Below are positions 24,251 to 36,561 of a DNA stretch of 64,000 bases, one piece after another. The stretch is from Myoxocephalus aenaeus (taxonomy: Eukaryota > Chordata > Actinopteri > Perciformes > Cottidae), in contig JBAMJR010000025.1 in NCBI GenBank assembly GCA_038501785.1, forward strand, positions 2,276,001 to 2,340,000, read 5' to 3'. A program made the position numbers and the translations under genes. The notes beneath the pieces were generated by a model. It was not told where the DNA came from. It did not search any database and was given only the letters and a program-made list of their open reading frames with translations. The number at the start of each line of letters is the position of its first letter. Positions within the stretch are counted from its first letter, which is position 1.

Positions 24251-24251
<1 letters not shown>
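23826..24251 (+). repeat. Dispersed teleost repeat, copy 1
   Basis: Nearly collinear with 50347-50773. Shared words include GGTGGAGCTAA, CGCCATGGAA, TATGGTCTGTTTGACTCTAA, GAAGAAGACTTGAAACTAGA and CAACCAGAGGAGTCACCCCC. I recognise this as a common teleost interspersed repeat. The last 50-60 bases are duplicated in tandem (two CTTCTATACAACCAGAGGAG blocks) in both copies. Class not known to me; no coding part. Confidence 0.8.

Positions 24252-24340
<89 letters not shown>
24252..24340. repeat. (TG)n microsatellite at the end of the dispersed repeat
   Basis: About 44 TG units beginning at the final CCTGGTGGTCAGG of the repeat; the copy at 50773 has no such run. Confidence 0.97.
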
Positions 24341-24341
<1 letters not shown>

Positions 24342-24651
24342 AACACTACGCAGTAGTTTTGAAGTTTCTTGGTTGTGATTTCCAAACTTCCAGATCTGTT
24401 CCTCCAGACATCAGACATTCAAAGAGAAGCTCTTTGAAAACCGTCTTTGAGTAAGAACCAAAGTCTTTAGAAAAAAATGTCTTTGGGTTATGATTGTGAA
24501 CTGTGCGCGTTAGTGTGAGAGGCCAATAAAGTGAGAAGTTTCCATTGATATCAAACACTTTTCTGTGTGGAATAGTTCACAGGGCTACAGTGATGCTTTC
24601 ATTTGATAAGGATACCCATTGAAAGCAGATCCAGAGCTGGTCTACATGCAC

Positions 24652-24768
<117 letters not shown>

Positions 24769-24924
24769 AGGATGGAAGAAGAGAGCCTGGTCCGCTGTTT
24801 GCACAACCATTATCAGATCAAAAGAGATGCAACACTGCTGCCAGACTTGGATGGACTTCTAATTCAACAATAAATAAGAGGAACTCTTCTGGCAGCCTTC
24901 ATTCGACACAGTTTCATGATTCTG

Positions 24925-25080
24925 GTTTTACCCAGAGGAGACCGCTGTTCAGGCCGCGGCTGAAACCAAGTCAATGTTGACTTTTATGGCAGTTTTGTTA
25001 CGTTACGTACGTACATTATTAAGTTATGTAACAAACATTCTTAATTTACGTAACTAGCATACTTATTTAAACCCACACAT
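24925..25080 (+). repeat. Dispersed repeat fragment related to 30920-31005
   Basis: TTTACCCAGAGGAGACCG ... CAATGTTGACTTTTATGGCA here parallels TTCACCCAGGAGGCCGTTG ... AAACGTTGACTTTACGCTTG at 30938-30998. The second copy carries GTTGTTCGAGTCGC, which resembles a pol III B box. A decayed SINE-like family is possible. Confidence 0.5.
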
Positions 25081-27080
25081 CTTTTCTCAGGCAATGTTTT
25101 TAGTTTGACTCAATGTACTGAAGCGGTTGAGGCCCAGTAGGATTTATCACATTATTCAGCCATGAACAACATTGTAATGTGGCGACAAACACCTCTTTAA
25201 CTTCTGTATGTTGTCCTTGACTTACCTCCGTGAGCACCTCACCTGTTAACCCTCATGTTCACAGTCATATGTTGTTTCAAAGGAAGGATTGATAGCGTGT
25301 GTCAATTATTGGATGCCTGGTGTAGCCTCCGGAAGAACTCAGTTCAACAACTTCTCTCGTCCTCTAAATGTATTTACTAAATGATCACAAGCAAAGTAGT
25401 AAGCGCTGCAATTGCAAAAGCAGTGAGTGGTACAGCAACACGCAGGTTGGGCCAAGAACAACTGCCCCACCAACGGAAGTGGGGCCTTTCATACTCAGTT
25501 TATCGTCACAGGTTCGTCTCGCCTCTTCCTAACATCTGATTCGCTCTATCCTGTCAAGAGGAGGAGAATCCCGTGTTCTCATCTTTTCTCACAAGACTGG
25601 AACGTGCAACGACCAGTCTGCTTCCCTAATGTCAATATACTGATAAACAGTTGTGGGTGTTGAAGTGAGCAGGTGTGTGACTAACTTCCCTTGAGAACTG
25701 GACATTTCATAGACACAACCAACTCCAGCTCCACAGCTGTGTTATACTGACCTCGCTAACCTGAACTTTAATAGACATGAAGAGTAATGCAGAATATAAG
25801 GATTTATATTATCAGGATGAACCAGGGTTCAGCTTTGTTGTCTGCTTATTCAACAAGAGCATGTGTATTGTTCTGTGTGTTGAAAAAAGAAAAGCATTGA
25901 AGCAAGGAATGTCATTGTTAGTCTGAAAGGAATATCATAATTAGGTGAACAAGAAAATCTATTGCATCATGTTGCCTTGAGAATTTGTGTTTTCTCCACC
26001 AGAGGGGCTACACTTCAAATAGAGGTCACTTCAAGCCCTCACTGCGCTTCAGTGACTCGTCCTGATGTTGACCTTTGACCTCCCTGTGAACGAGGGTGAG
26101 TAGAGCCTCTATTTAAGATTATGTTCTCACTCAAATAATATTTTGACGCTGATAAATTCCTGCGGCTGTTGTTATCAATTTGGTCTCTTTCCCTGACATG
26201 CCACAATTTCCTCTGGGCCCTTCCGAATGTTAGAAGCCAGTTAAAATTTCAAAGAAGCCACATCATCAGTCTTTCCTTCATCCCCGAGAAAACTAGTTAT
26301 ATATTATAATGTTTTGCCTCTGATGACGAATATTTCTGTCTGGTGTCCCCGTTTTGCCCCTGTCTTGAGTGCAAAGAGAAACTTTCTTTTTCACAGGATT
26401 CTCATTCCTGCCCAGTCCCAGTGATGACGGAAGCTGTGGGGACAGGCTGTGACAGAGCAGAGATGGGTGAAGACGAAGGCCTCCTAGTGCGAAATGAACA
26501 AGGCAGGGTTGGAAATGAAACACACGGACTGTCCCGGCTTTGTTTCCGACCGGCTGTCAGGGGAACTCTCGGCAGGCTCTTGAAATGCCACCGAAAATAA
26601 AACAAGTTGCGTAAATGTGTTTCCCCACATAGATAGGCCTCCGTACAGCAAAAAAGGATTTGATTACTGTTGTGTCATTTGTTTTTAAATGTCAGCTTTG
26701 GTTGGCCAAATGTCAAACCAAAGGCCATAACAATGAAATGCACTTTGTAACACTTTAATACTCCAACTAATGGTCCTAAAGTGGATATTCTTGCAGTTTG
26801 AAGGGAGCAGGTTTGACATGGAAGTTGTGATTGGACACATTTTTTTCTGACAAACTCTCAAAGAATGTGTCATCACTGTTTATGGACCAATTTTTTACTT
26901 TTAGTATCGACAAAAAATTTACAATATTTACTGTTTCATTGTCCTATTCCATGAGGAATTTACTGGGAGCATTTTCCTCAACAAAAAAACATTATTGGTT
27001 GTTTTGTTTCAGTCGTAAAAGTCCCCGAAACAAAACAAAAAAAAGTTTAAGCATGAAATTACAAAATAAATCCAACTCAA
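25081..27080. other. Unique-looking tract, no gene recognised
   Basis: No repeat longer than a few units. The stretch 26110-26280 is unbroken by simple repeats and could be conserved non-coding sequence; nothing in it is coding. Frames at 26293-26605 on both strands overlap each other and have no recognisable domain. Confidence 0.5.
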
Positions 27081-27091
27081 GGTATACTTAC

Positions 27092-27204
27092 CTGCTTCTT
27101 CTGGGTATTTCAACTGGATCGCATGGTCTTCATTCGAGGAAGGAGTTCCCCCTGGAACCGCAATGGGCTGTGAGGACATTCTGGCCTGGTGGCCACTTTC
27201 GGAA
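27092..27204 (-). CDS. Candidate coding exon on the minus strand, product not recognised
   Basis: On the minus strand, AG at 27206-27205 (TTGACTTGCAG) precedes 113 bases that end at 27092 and are followed by GTAAGTATAC, an almost perfect splice donor. An ATG at 27179-27177 sits in a favourable context (A at -3) and opens 29 codons to the donor, starting MSSQPIAVPGGTPSSNEDHA and ending with a YPEE-type acidic stretch. The exon would end in phase 1. Composition is protein-like, not repeat-driven. The acceptor's pyrimidine tract is weak. I do not recognise the protein, and no partner exon was found nearby; downstream exons would lie at lower coordinates. It may be a real first coding exon or a chance combination. 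Confidence 0.28.
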
Positions 27205-27209
27205 CTGCA

Positions 27210-28127
27210 AGTCAACTGCGCTTTTACTCAAAAATATTTTTCTCACAATGCCAAAAGAAATGTCTGTAAAACAATGAACAATTTGTGTGAGCATCACAGA
27301 CACCTTGAAATGACTCTAGGTGTCTTCAGGTGTGATCTATAGGTCCAACAAATGCAAAAGGTTCCTAAGAGCCACACCAGTAAATCATTTGCATCCCATT
27401 CATACGTGCAGGGAGCAAACCAGAAGCCTGAAAAGCTCTTAGTGAGTTATATCCCATACGACTTACATTGGAATTTCTAATGTAAGTCATATTGGATATA
27501 ATACACACTATTGGAATTAATTGGTCACTATCTTGGCACACAGCGCAGTTTTCTTCAGCCAACACCAATGAGAAGTCCTGAAGTGATGATATCACAACAG
27601 TCTGCATGTCAACAGATCCATCTCCATGACAAATGAGGAAAATCCATTTCATGAAGAAGACAGTGAGATACGGTTGATAGCCCGGTGAAGAAGAAAAAGT
27701 AACCTTGTTTTGCAGACAAAGTTGTTTGTTCGTCACTTCCTTGTAAAACCGCCCATATTTCCATTTTGTTGCTCGGGTTTCGCAGTCTTCATCCGTGGAT
27801 GGAGTTTGACAGTTGGCTTTCTATTGTTCTGTGTTTGTCTCTTGAGCACCTTAACCCTTTGGGGGCGGGACCCGCTTCGAAGCGGGGGCAGATGTTTAAG
27901 TTTTTACTAAAATCCTATCTTCACAATAATACGTCACAGAGATATGGTTTCAAATCTGGCGGATATGGTTTCCACTTCCGCGTCTGAGCATCTAAACATG
28001 GACATGTCGTATGACACGTGCAAAGCTTCAGTGGGAGTCAGAAGATGCCAAGCAAAGAGTCCTGAGCAAAGCTATCTTGGAGAGGATGGACAGATGGCGC
28101 AGCTTCAGTGCCTGAAGGATTCGCTAA
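27210..28127. other. Tract with a small imperfect hairpin
   Basis: The stretch 27448-27500 folds on itself (TATATCCCATACGACTTACATT against AATGTAAGTCATATTGGATATA) with a few mismatches. No gene recognised. Confidence 0.5.
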
Positions 28128-28820
28128 CAAGGAGCTAGCCGGAGCTAACGGGCCAGATAGCTGGCTACAGCGTTTCTGTGAGACTGAACAGTGTGTAATC
28201 AATTGTTGTCCCTATCACTGTTAACTTTCTTACAGTGAACATAGTACAACTAGTAGTGTTGGACCTCCATTATGCGTTTGTAAGACCGTAACTAACGTTT
28301 GTTTGTTGACGATAGCTTAGCGTTAGCACGTCACTAGTGCCGTGTTGGATGATTTCTTCGTGTCTACGACTGAACGGTGCGTAATCAACTGTTGTCCCTA
28401 TCACCGTTAACTTTCTTACAGTGAACATAGTATGACTAGTAGTGTTGGACCTCCATTAATCGTTACTACAGTACTGTTTATGTCACGTTAGCTGATGCTA
28501 ACACGGAGCTACCGGTAGCGCGCTAACGGAGATAGCTGATTACAGCAATGAACAGTGGGTAATCAACTGTTGTCCCTATCACCGTTAACTTTCTTACAGT
28601 GTTAGTATGACTAGTAGTGTTGGATCTCAGTTACGTGTTTGTAAGGCTGTAACTAACGTTGTACATTTTTAGCTCATGGCCTGAGCATAGTTGGATCTGT
28701 TAGCTCTAGCAATGTTTGCACGTAGCTAGCTCATGCAGTGTCTGAGCATAGTCAGTGTTAGATCTTCCTTACGTGTCGGTGTCTAATCATTACTTTCTAT
28801 CAGTGAACTCATACTGACTA
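28128..28820. repeat. Tandem array of a ~180-bp degenerate unit, 3+ copies
   Basis: The block AATCAACTGTTGTCCCTATC ... CTTTCTTACAGTG ... ACTAGTAGTGTTGGA recurs at 28198, 28383 and 28561 (periods 185 and 178 bases). A worn fourth copy lies near 28740-28820 (ATCATTACTTTCTATCAGTG, ACTGACTAGTA). Units contain GCTAGC/GTTAGC-rich linkers. Confidence 0.85.
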
Positions 28821-30900
28821 GTATTAATGAGTGGATTCAGAGCTGTGAGGGTCCAGAGGACAATATGCAGCATCGCTGCAGCAGTCTCCCTGTCCGTCTG
28901 CCTGCCAACAGATCACCTAGCAGGCCACAAAGCCAGCCACAGCTCATCATCCCCACCATATAATAATACATTTGATTTTAGACATTTATTTACATGTGTC
29001 TACCATTTTATTCATATATTCCACTGCTTTTGTGAACCTAAGACCTTTGGTAAACAAATTTCCATCACCAAAACCGATATACCACCGGAGTAAAGTTATG
29101 TTTTCACAACAAATATGAAAACTTTCCAAAATCAAGATTACATTTTTCAGCTTTAGTCATATTTTCTCTTTACACTTGTGCCTTGGGACAATGGTGCCTC
29201 ATTATATAGATAGCTGAGCTTGTTGTGTAATTTTTGATATACATCATATGCAAGTGACTTTAAAAAGGGAAATTTAAAAATTATGTAAAACGAGAAAATG
29301 ACCACAGACCCCAGAGTGTTAATGACTTCTCGTTGGCTTACAAGTAGTTTTTTCTGTGGGCTCACACTGAAAGGGAAGCAAATTTTTCTCACGGAGCAAT
29401 TACATAGTGTCGATGCAAAGACGCCGATGACACGGCGCAACTTTGCAGAAACACCTCAAAGCGAGCGGCGAGGAGGTTTTGTGGCGTTGAGGTTCTCCTC
29501 CTGACATCGTTGAATCAGAAATGGAGGAACACCTTGATGTAGCTGTCTTGAAGACACCCAGCGCTCTACTGTAGTACATCTAGCTGTCCATGGTTAATGC
29601 TGAAGTGTATTCACGCCTCCACTAGGTTATTCTGAGTGTTGATGGAGCAGCTACCATGTTCCTGTAAGCACCGATCGATCTGAACTGTAATCAGAAAACG
29701 GGCATGTAGAGGTTTGCTTGTCGTCTTGTGCATTTACAGTAATGTTTCATGAATATGCACTGTCACTAACAAAACAAATACAAATTCCACTACATGTACA
29801 AATAATCAACAATAGTTTTGTTGTTTACGGCCATGGTTGCTGATTTCTTTTTTATGTTAGGACTTGGTTGATTCTTTGAGGGAGATACCAATAGAAATGT
29901 TTTGGCTTAAAGCTGAAGATAGTGCATGTCATGTTGCTAGTGTTGTGTTGGATAGAATCAAAACAATACTGTGTTACGGTAAAAAAAAAAGGTATTCAAA
30001 CTACAGCATCTGTCAAAACCGAGGTGGACAAAGCTGCCTGGAGAATGTTTCATTTGAGCCCTTTTTTACTGTGACCCTTAGCGAGCCAGTATGTTGGCAA
30101 GTATTCACGTTATTTACATAAAATGCCTCGGATGAAAAATCCTGTGACTTGTCCTCTCTCCTCTTTCATCTCTCGGTTTCCTCCGTCTGCAGCAAACAAT
30201 TAGAGGAAGCGCAGACGCAGACTCGATGACAGCGACTTCAAAACGAGGTCTGTTGCTGTGTCACGCCAAAATAAAAGCGGGGCCGACTTCCCCAGCCACC
30301 AGCAGCGACGTGCTGTGCTCTGTGACAGCGCTCCTCCATGCCGCTGTTCTACCGTCATTGCAAAAACTAAAATTGCAGCAGTTTGACGTTGAATTATAGT
30401 TCCTGCATATAGCCATTAGTCAAGCGTTGCATGGCTACTCTCTTCTCCTTCATGGCCCTCGTTTGCGTGGATAAACCTCTGAGGTCATTTTCTGGATTTT
30501 ACAAATTTTTTAAGGCACGTGCATATCAGATACATACCCATGTTTTACATCAAACATTGCAGAACAATCTCAGCTCTCTATATAATGGGCCACCATTGTC
30601 ATAAGGCAAAAGTGTAAAGAGGCCCTGAAGCTGAAAAATTGAAGCTTGATTTTTGAAATTCTTCATATCTCTTGTGAAAACATAACTTTACCCATGTGGA
30701 CGAAGTGTTTTGGTGATGGAAATTGTGAATATATGAATAAAATGTCAATTTTGCGAGTTTCTGAAGTGTTAAACCTCTGCGTATGTGTATATGGATATGT
30801 TTGCGTTGGGTCAGACCAAGTGGTAGTGTATCAAACAGCCGCTGTTGAAAGTTATGTGGTAGATAATCATACATACAACATACATGTAACAAGCGACTAC
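28821..30900. other. Unique-looking tract; weak repeat similarity near 29395-29530
   Basis: No gene recognised. The part 29395-29530 (TGCAAAGACGCCGATGACAC, GCGAGCGGCGAGGAGG) is CpG-rich like the MITE interiors and may be a very decayed relative, but I cannot align it with confidence. Confidence 0.45.
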
Positions 30901-30919
30901 GTCCACTCGGGATGGGCGG

Positions 30920-31005
30920 GTCAAACACCTTCACCCAGGAGGCCGTTGTTCGAGTCGCATGAGGAACCAAAAGTAAACGTTGACTTTACGCTTGTCAGGT
31001 AAGGA
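30920..31005 (+). repeat. SINE-like dispersed repeat fragment, copy 2
   Basis: Parallels 24925-24990. GTTGTTCGAGTCGC at about 30946 resembles the B box of tRNA-derived SINEs; no convincing A box is seen. Confidence 0.4.
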
Positions 31006-31015
31006 AGTCGACTCA

Positions 31016-31375
31016 TCTGCCTTCACACCAGACGCGGTGCAAACTTTACGCCGTCCACCGTGCAAGAAGCAACCACTGTTTCTGCTTCGTACACGTTGTG
31101 GAAGTCCCACAAATGTCGGAACATGAAACGCCCAGCTCGGTGAATTCTTCTTCAGACTTCTCCAGGATGCCCACAAACGGCTCCTGTCAGTTCGTCCTCC
31201 ATTGTTTCTGATTCAGCAACGGCAGGATGTGAGTGATGACAGGAAGAAGATCTCAACACTGATAGGCTTTCGCAACACAGCGTCACGCGAATGATGCAAT
31301 TTTGGCTTTTTTTCATCATTTGCGCCCCTCACCGTGCATTGCAGTTTTTGCATTGACTACCACCTTCCACCTTCA
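31016..31375 (-). mobile_element. MITE-like DNA element, copy 3 (reverse, decayed)
   Basis: The left end reads CTTCACACCAGACGCGGTGC, matching the TTCACACCGGACGCGG end of copy 1. The minus strand carries CATGTTCCGACATTTGTGGG and AAACAGTGGTTGC, matching TGTTCCGACGTTTGTGGG and AACTAGTGGTT in copy 2. The right boundary is unclear. The 80-codon minus-strand frame here is element-derived (FHVPTFVGLPQRV, against FDVPTFVGLPQQV in copy 2). Confidence 0.6.
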
Positions 31376-31910
31376 CCAGGTTGTCTACCCGTGTTATGTA
31401 TTCACCCTCGTTATCTTGTTACTTTATTATTTTAACACAGACATTCATATCATAAGACAATTATTTGTCACTTGCAACTGTCACTAACATGTCTTTTATA
31501 TGTTTATTTAATAAACTATGTTTAGTTCCCAGTCTTCAAACTTCTCTCCCGCCCCCTGATTGCTGCCAGGTATTTCGCACACAAACCTGATCTTATTTCT
31601 AACCTTTACTGAGTAGTTGTGTAAACCTCAGCAATGGTTTCATCCCGTTGACCCTGTGGCATTGTGCGTTCCTGGAAGAGATACGAGGCTGATATGAACC
31701 GGACTGGTTTGGAACCACATACACCGTGGCCCGGGGGTTTGCACCAATGCCAACGATTCTTCTGCCGACTGACAGAATCATTCTGATCTTTTAGTGACAA
31801 CAACCAAGACCTCACTTCAACCCTTCTGTTGGTCCCTAACTCTGTCTCTGGCCATTCATGTGGGCTCTGCAGCCTGCTTGGAAACAAACAAATGGAGAGA
31901 CAGCTTTTAA

Positions 31911-31948
<38 letters not shown>

Positions 31949-32446
31949 TCGCGGGCCTGGCGGCATTGATTTGCTCTGTTGTTCTGGTCCTGTTTGCAAT
32001 TCAGCACCTTGATCTCCGCTTGCGGGGACACCAGGTCGGAGGAGATGTTAATTGGATTCAGCCACCGGCTGCTGTTGCATCATGGGGGAACGCCACAAGT
32101 AATGACACTGTAATGAATTGTTTAGTCACATTCTCACTGTGTGTTAACACAAGCAGACTGAATGACAACACAACAGGTTTGCAGTTATTGCTGTACGCCC
32201 CATGCTGAGCATTTAGCTTGTGTTAGCGTTCCACTCCACGGGGTCCTCTTCTGGACTCCATGGGGTGCCCCTGCTGTTGCCTGTTCATCAGCTCTTATAG
32301 TCGTCCTCACTGTGTCACTGTGTGGGCGACAGGCTGCCGTCAGAGCCGCTCACACCTGGGCCAACAGAACCAGGGCTCCATGACTCTTTCCCTGCAGGCA
32401 CCCGTCTGGGTTTCCATTCTCTCCACCGACACTACCGACACTAGAG
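31376..32446. other. Unique tract with one (CA)n run
   Basis: A (CA)n run lies at about 31912-31943. No gene recognised. Confidence 0.5.
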
Positions 32447-32767
32447 CAGTGTTTTCAACCTTTATTGAGCCGCGGCACATTTTCTACAGTAAAGAAATCC
32501 TGCGGCACACCAACAACCAAAACAGTTACAAAATGTCACATTGTAGCATAATACAGCATGTATGGTAGGTCATTATTGCGCTACCTACTGGCATGGAAGA
32601 GTATTTCATTACTAGGCCAGCCACTATATTGCAGCTCAGACGCTCAACAATGGGAAATTATTTGCGGCAACTAAATAATATTTTTTGGACCGATTAAGTG
32701 AAATTGGACATTTTCCCACGGCACACCTGATGATCTCTCACGGCACAGTGGTTGTTGAAAGTCACTG
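32447..32767. mobile_element. 321-bp hAT-type MITE
   Basis: The ends are CAGTGTTTTCAACC and, inverted, GGTTGTTGAAAGTCACTG. GCGGCACA / CGGCACAC words sit just inside, as in vertebrate Charlie-like hAT elements. The 8 bases outside are CACTAGAG and CTCTAGGC, which share a CTAG core (hAT elements prefer such targets) but are not a perfect duplication. No coding sequence. Confidence 0.75.
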
Positions 32768-32952
32768 CTCTAGGCGACTGATTCCCAGAACCCTTCCCTG
32801 GGCTGGATTGATGGTTGAGAGGCCTAGAGTGTGCACTGTACGTTGTAAAACAAAGGGACAACATTGTTGGGAATGTAAATAAAACACATTGTTTTGGCCA
32901 CGGCAGCCATGACTAGAAGTCTCACAGTGAGCATACAGCTGCACCTCACAGG

Positions 32953-33030
32953 TCTCATCCTCAGTGAGGACACAGCCTCATCCTCAGTGAGGACACAGCA
33001 GCCTCATCCTCAGTGAGGACAGCAGCCTCC
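32953..33030. repeat. Three-copy tandem repeat, CTCATCCTCAGTGAGGACA unit
   Basis: Three copies with AGCAGC-rich spacers of different length. Each unit contains the small palindrome CCTCAGTGAGG. Confidence 0.85.
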
Positions 33031-33157
33031 ACCTCGAGCTTCAGAGGTGACACGCAGACGACAGACAATAACGTCCCAGTCAACGTTCGCTGTGTTCGGC
33101 AGACTTCTGGCAAACACACACTCTCCATAGAGTTCTCCAGAGCCTGACTATTAATCT

Positions 33158-33629
<472 letters not shown>

Positions 33630-33952
33630 TTATGAGGACTGGCTTTGGTCTTTCGTAGCCCCATGCTGAAAACCCTTCCTCTCCTCCTCCCTGCTCTCAG
33701 GAGGCGATTAGACCTGAAACACAGGAAACAGCTGCGAGCCGACCAGCGTGCTGAAGCTCACTGATTACTATTGTGTGAGTATTCATAAATACGCAGAGAC
33801 GCAACCACCATGAGGGGCTTTTAAAGAGCTGTAACTACATTTATCTGTGAACAAAACAGCCGGGCCCACTGACTCTCCTGGAGTCTCGTACGGTTTCCAG
33901 GCAACTGGAGCTTGTACACTCTGCACAGCGTCCATCTCCCACCCAGCTCCCA

Positions 33953-34038
33953 GCACCTAGCACCCAGCAGCCAGCAGCCAGCACCCAGCAGCCAGCAGCC
34001 AGCACCCAGCGCCCAGCGCCCAGCACCCAGCAGCAGAC
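33953..34038. repeat. CAGCACC / CAGCAGC 7-bp minisatellite
   Basis: About twelve 7-bp units (CAGCACC, CAGCAGC, CAGCGCC) in a mixed order. Confidence 0.88.
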
Positions 34039-34945
34039 ACACAAAGTTGGCGACGAGCTGGGCAATATGGTGGAGAATCCAGCGGATGAAATGACCAATA
34101 TTTCAGCGATCAGAAGCGAGACTGACGCTCACCAAGCGATGCTCTTGTTGCTCAATATCTCGGCAACATGTCCATGGCAACCTGAAAGGTGACGGTGTAG
34201 CTTGGGAGCTAGCGGAGTGATTAGCTTAGCTTAGCATCGCTCAAGACGGGAAGCTGGGGAATTTTGACATGTTTTTACAACCAGATACAATACCTTGTGG
34301 AATATGTAGTTATTTTGGCTGCAGTGCAGGTTCTCCGTGCCGAGTTGTCGAGCTCGCCCGCCGGGTCACCGGCCCAACGCCGCACGGGGCCGTCGTCATG
34401 GCGTGGAGCAAAGAAGGAAATCAGGGGACGTGGAGTAAAAACAAAATGACTTCCAAGAGACGATGAAACAAGACGTGTAAGAAACAAAGATGGACAGCTG
34501 GAAGCCTGACCAGCGGGGTTTGAAGCACAGGGTCACGGACTAAGAGAGAGAACGTACCGATAAAGGCCCCCAGTGCCAACAATCCATAGAAAGATTACAG
34601 AACATAACACTATTTTCCGACGGGACAGTGAGGAGTGGCCCCGTCACCCCGAGCTCAAAGGGAGTCCAACTCTACGTCCGTTGCAATGCAGAGAACGGAA
34701 AAACTAGTGTTGAAAGCCACAATTTCAGACAACAGGCCTGTTGGGAAGGGATTGTTTCTTTAGCCAGCGGGAGGAAGCAGAAGGGATCATCAGCGCTGCC
34801 ACGGCAACGGCTTACACTGTGTTTTAATGGAGGCCTCTACAGTGAAGGCTGTAAGCAATGCCACCATTGATTCATTATAACGTGTAGTTGTGATCAAATA
34901 AATCAGAGACAAAGACTTTGCGTGAATTGCACTTGATCCGCGTGG

Positions 34946-34946
<1 letters not shown>

Positions 34947-35003
<57 letters not shown>

Positions 35004-35111
35004 ACACACACACACAGAGCGACCCTCGTCACCCTGCTGCGCGTGTGAACCAGGTCTATGTGCTACGCGCTGCAGCACTGAAGAGAAGCCGGTGGGCGAA
35101 GGGGCAGCGTG

Positions 35112-35162
<51 letters not shown>
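34947..35162. repeat. Two (CA)n microsatellites
   Basis: Runs at 34947-35016 and 35114-35162 separated by a GC-rich 95-bp spacer. The first is interrupted once by GA. Confidence 0.96.
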
Positions 35163-35163
<1 letters not shown>

Positions 35164-35696
35164 CAGGGGCCTGAAGGGGTTGTGTTCTAGTGCGGGATGT
35201 GATCAGAGTACATGTGTGGCTGCTTCACCTCAACAAACCAAATCCAGGAATACTTTTGACATTTTAAATCTCAGTTGCTCATATTATTTCATTGGCTCTT
35301 ACAGGGAACGATGTGTGTGTGACCTTCAGTGTCCCGCTTGTTCCATTTAGAGCGGCTTCAGTTCCATTAACATCTTCATCACCGATACGTTCCCGTTGTT
35401 TTCTACAGACCTGGCATGAGCCGCTACACTCAGGACTTCATTCACAGACCCCTGTGCTGTGAGAAGGCTTCTGCCTTCATCTTTTCTGCATTTCATTTTG
35501 CAGTTGTCTCCACCTGAGCACTGTTGTGACTCTGCCATTACAAACTCAAAGCTATGCATCAGATGCTACCACATGTAAATGCTGTAACCTGATAGGTGCA
35601 CGAACGCGACAGCCGACGTGTGCAAGGAGACGACTCAAAAGATAGTTTTCCAGCATTGATTTGCTCCTGCAGAAGACAATATGCAACACGTGCATT

Positions 35697-35711
35697 GTCT
35701 CTCTCTCTCCC

Positions 35712-35765
<54 letters not shown>

Positions 35766-36015
35766 TGCTCCCTCAGCAAATCAAAAGACCGTCGTGCAAA
35801 AACTTAATTGTCTTCCTTAAAATGCGGAACATACAGTGTTTACTAACCACATCACTGTGTAATATTACTCGACAGGAGAAAGTTAAACCTCCATAATAAC
35901 AGGAATTATTTCAAAACCATGAAAAAGTTAAATACAAGAGGAAAAAATAAACAGGAGAAATGATGACATTAAACAAAGGAAAACACACCTGCAGAAGACA
36001 ATATACAACAGGAGT

Positions 36016-36056
<41 letters not shown>
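35697..36056. repeat. Two (CT)n microsatellites with related left flanks
   Basis: CT runs at 35697-35762 and 36018-36056. The first is preceded by CTGCAGAAGACAATATGCAACACGTG and the second by CTGCAGAAGACAATATACAACAGGAG, so about 24 bases of flank are duplicated together with the run. This is a local duplication or two copies of an element. Confidence 0.9.
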
Positions 36057-36059
<3 letters not shown>

Positions 36060-36194
36060 CATCAGGGTAATAAATGGCCAAATCTCTGCTGTTATCTCTG
36101 TTTGTTTTTTATGACAGGGCGTGAGGCAGATGGTCCCTTGAAATCAAAATAAAAGTGTAAACCTTAACGTCAAAATGACCCAGACTAACAGCTG

Positions 36195-36561
36195 GATGAC
36201 GTCATGGTATTAGCAGTATTGATGACATCATGGTATTAGCAGTATTGGATGACGTCATGGTATTAGCAGTATTGATGATGTCATGGTATTAGCAGTATTG
36301 ATGACATCATGGTATTAGCAGTATTGGATGACGTCATGGTATTAGCAGTATTGATGACGTCATGGTATTAGCAGTATTGGATGACGTCATGGTATTAGCA
36401 GTATTGATGACGTCATGGTATTAGCAGTATTGGATGACGTCATGGTATTAGCAGTATTGATGACATCATGGTATTAGCAGTATTGATGACGTCATGGTAT
36501 TAGCAGTATTGATGACATCATGGTATTAGCAGTATTGATGACGTCATGGTATTAGCAGTAT
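36195..36561. repeat. 26/27-bp minisatellite carrying CRE palindromes, 14 copies
   Basis: Fourteen units of GGATGACGTCATGGTATTAG plus CAGTATT. Nine units carry the full CRE octamer TGACGTCA (first at 36197-36204), four have TGACATCA and one TGATGTCA. The changes are C-to-T or G-to-A steps at the central CpG, as expected of methyl-CpG decay. Unit length alternates between 26 and 27 bases depending on TTGATGA or TTGGATGA. TGACGTCA is the consensus site of CREB/ATF bZIP factors; whether it is bound here is unknown. Confidence 0.96.

Noticed and set aside
24771..24872. 33-codon frame starting MEEESLVRCLHNHYQ with a good ATG context and an AATAAA right after the stop
   Set aside because: Too short to support alone, lies at the end of a TG microsatellite, and no similarity or neighbouring exon is seen.
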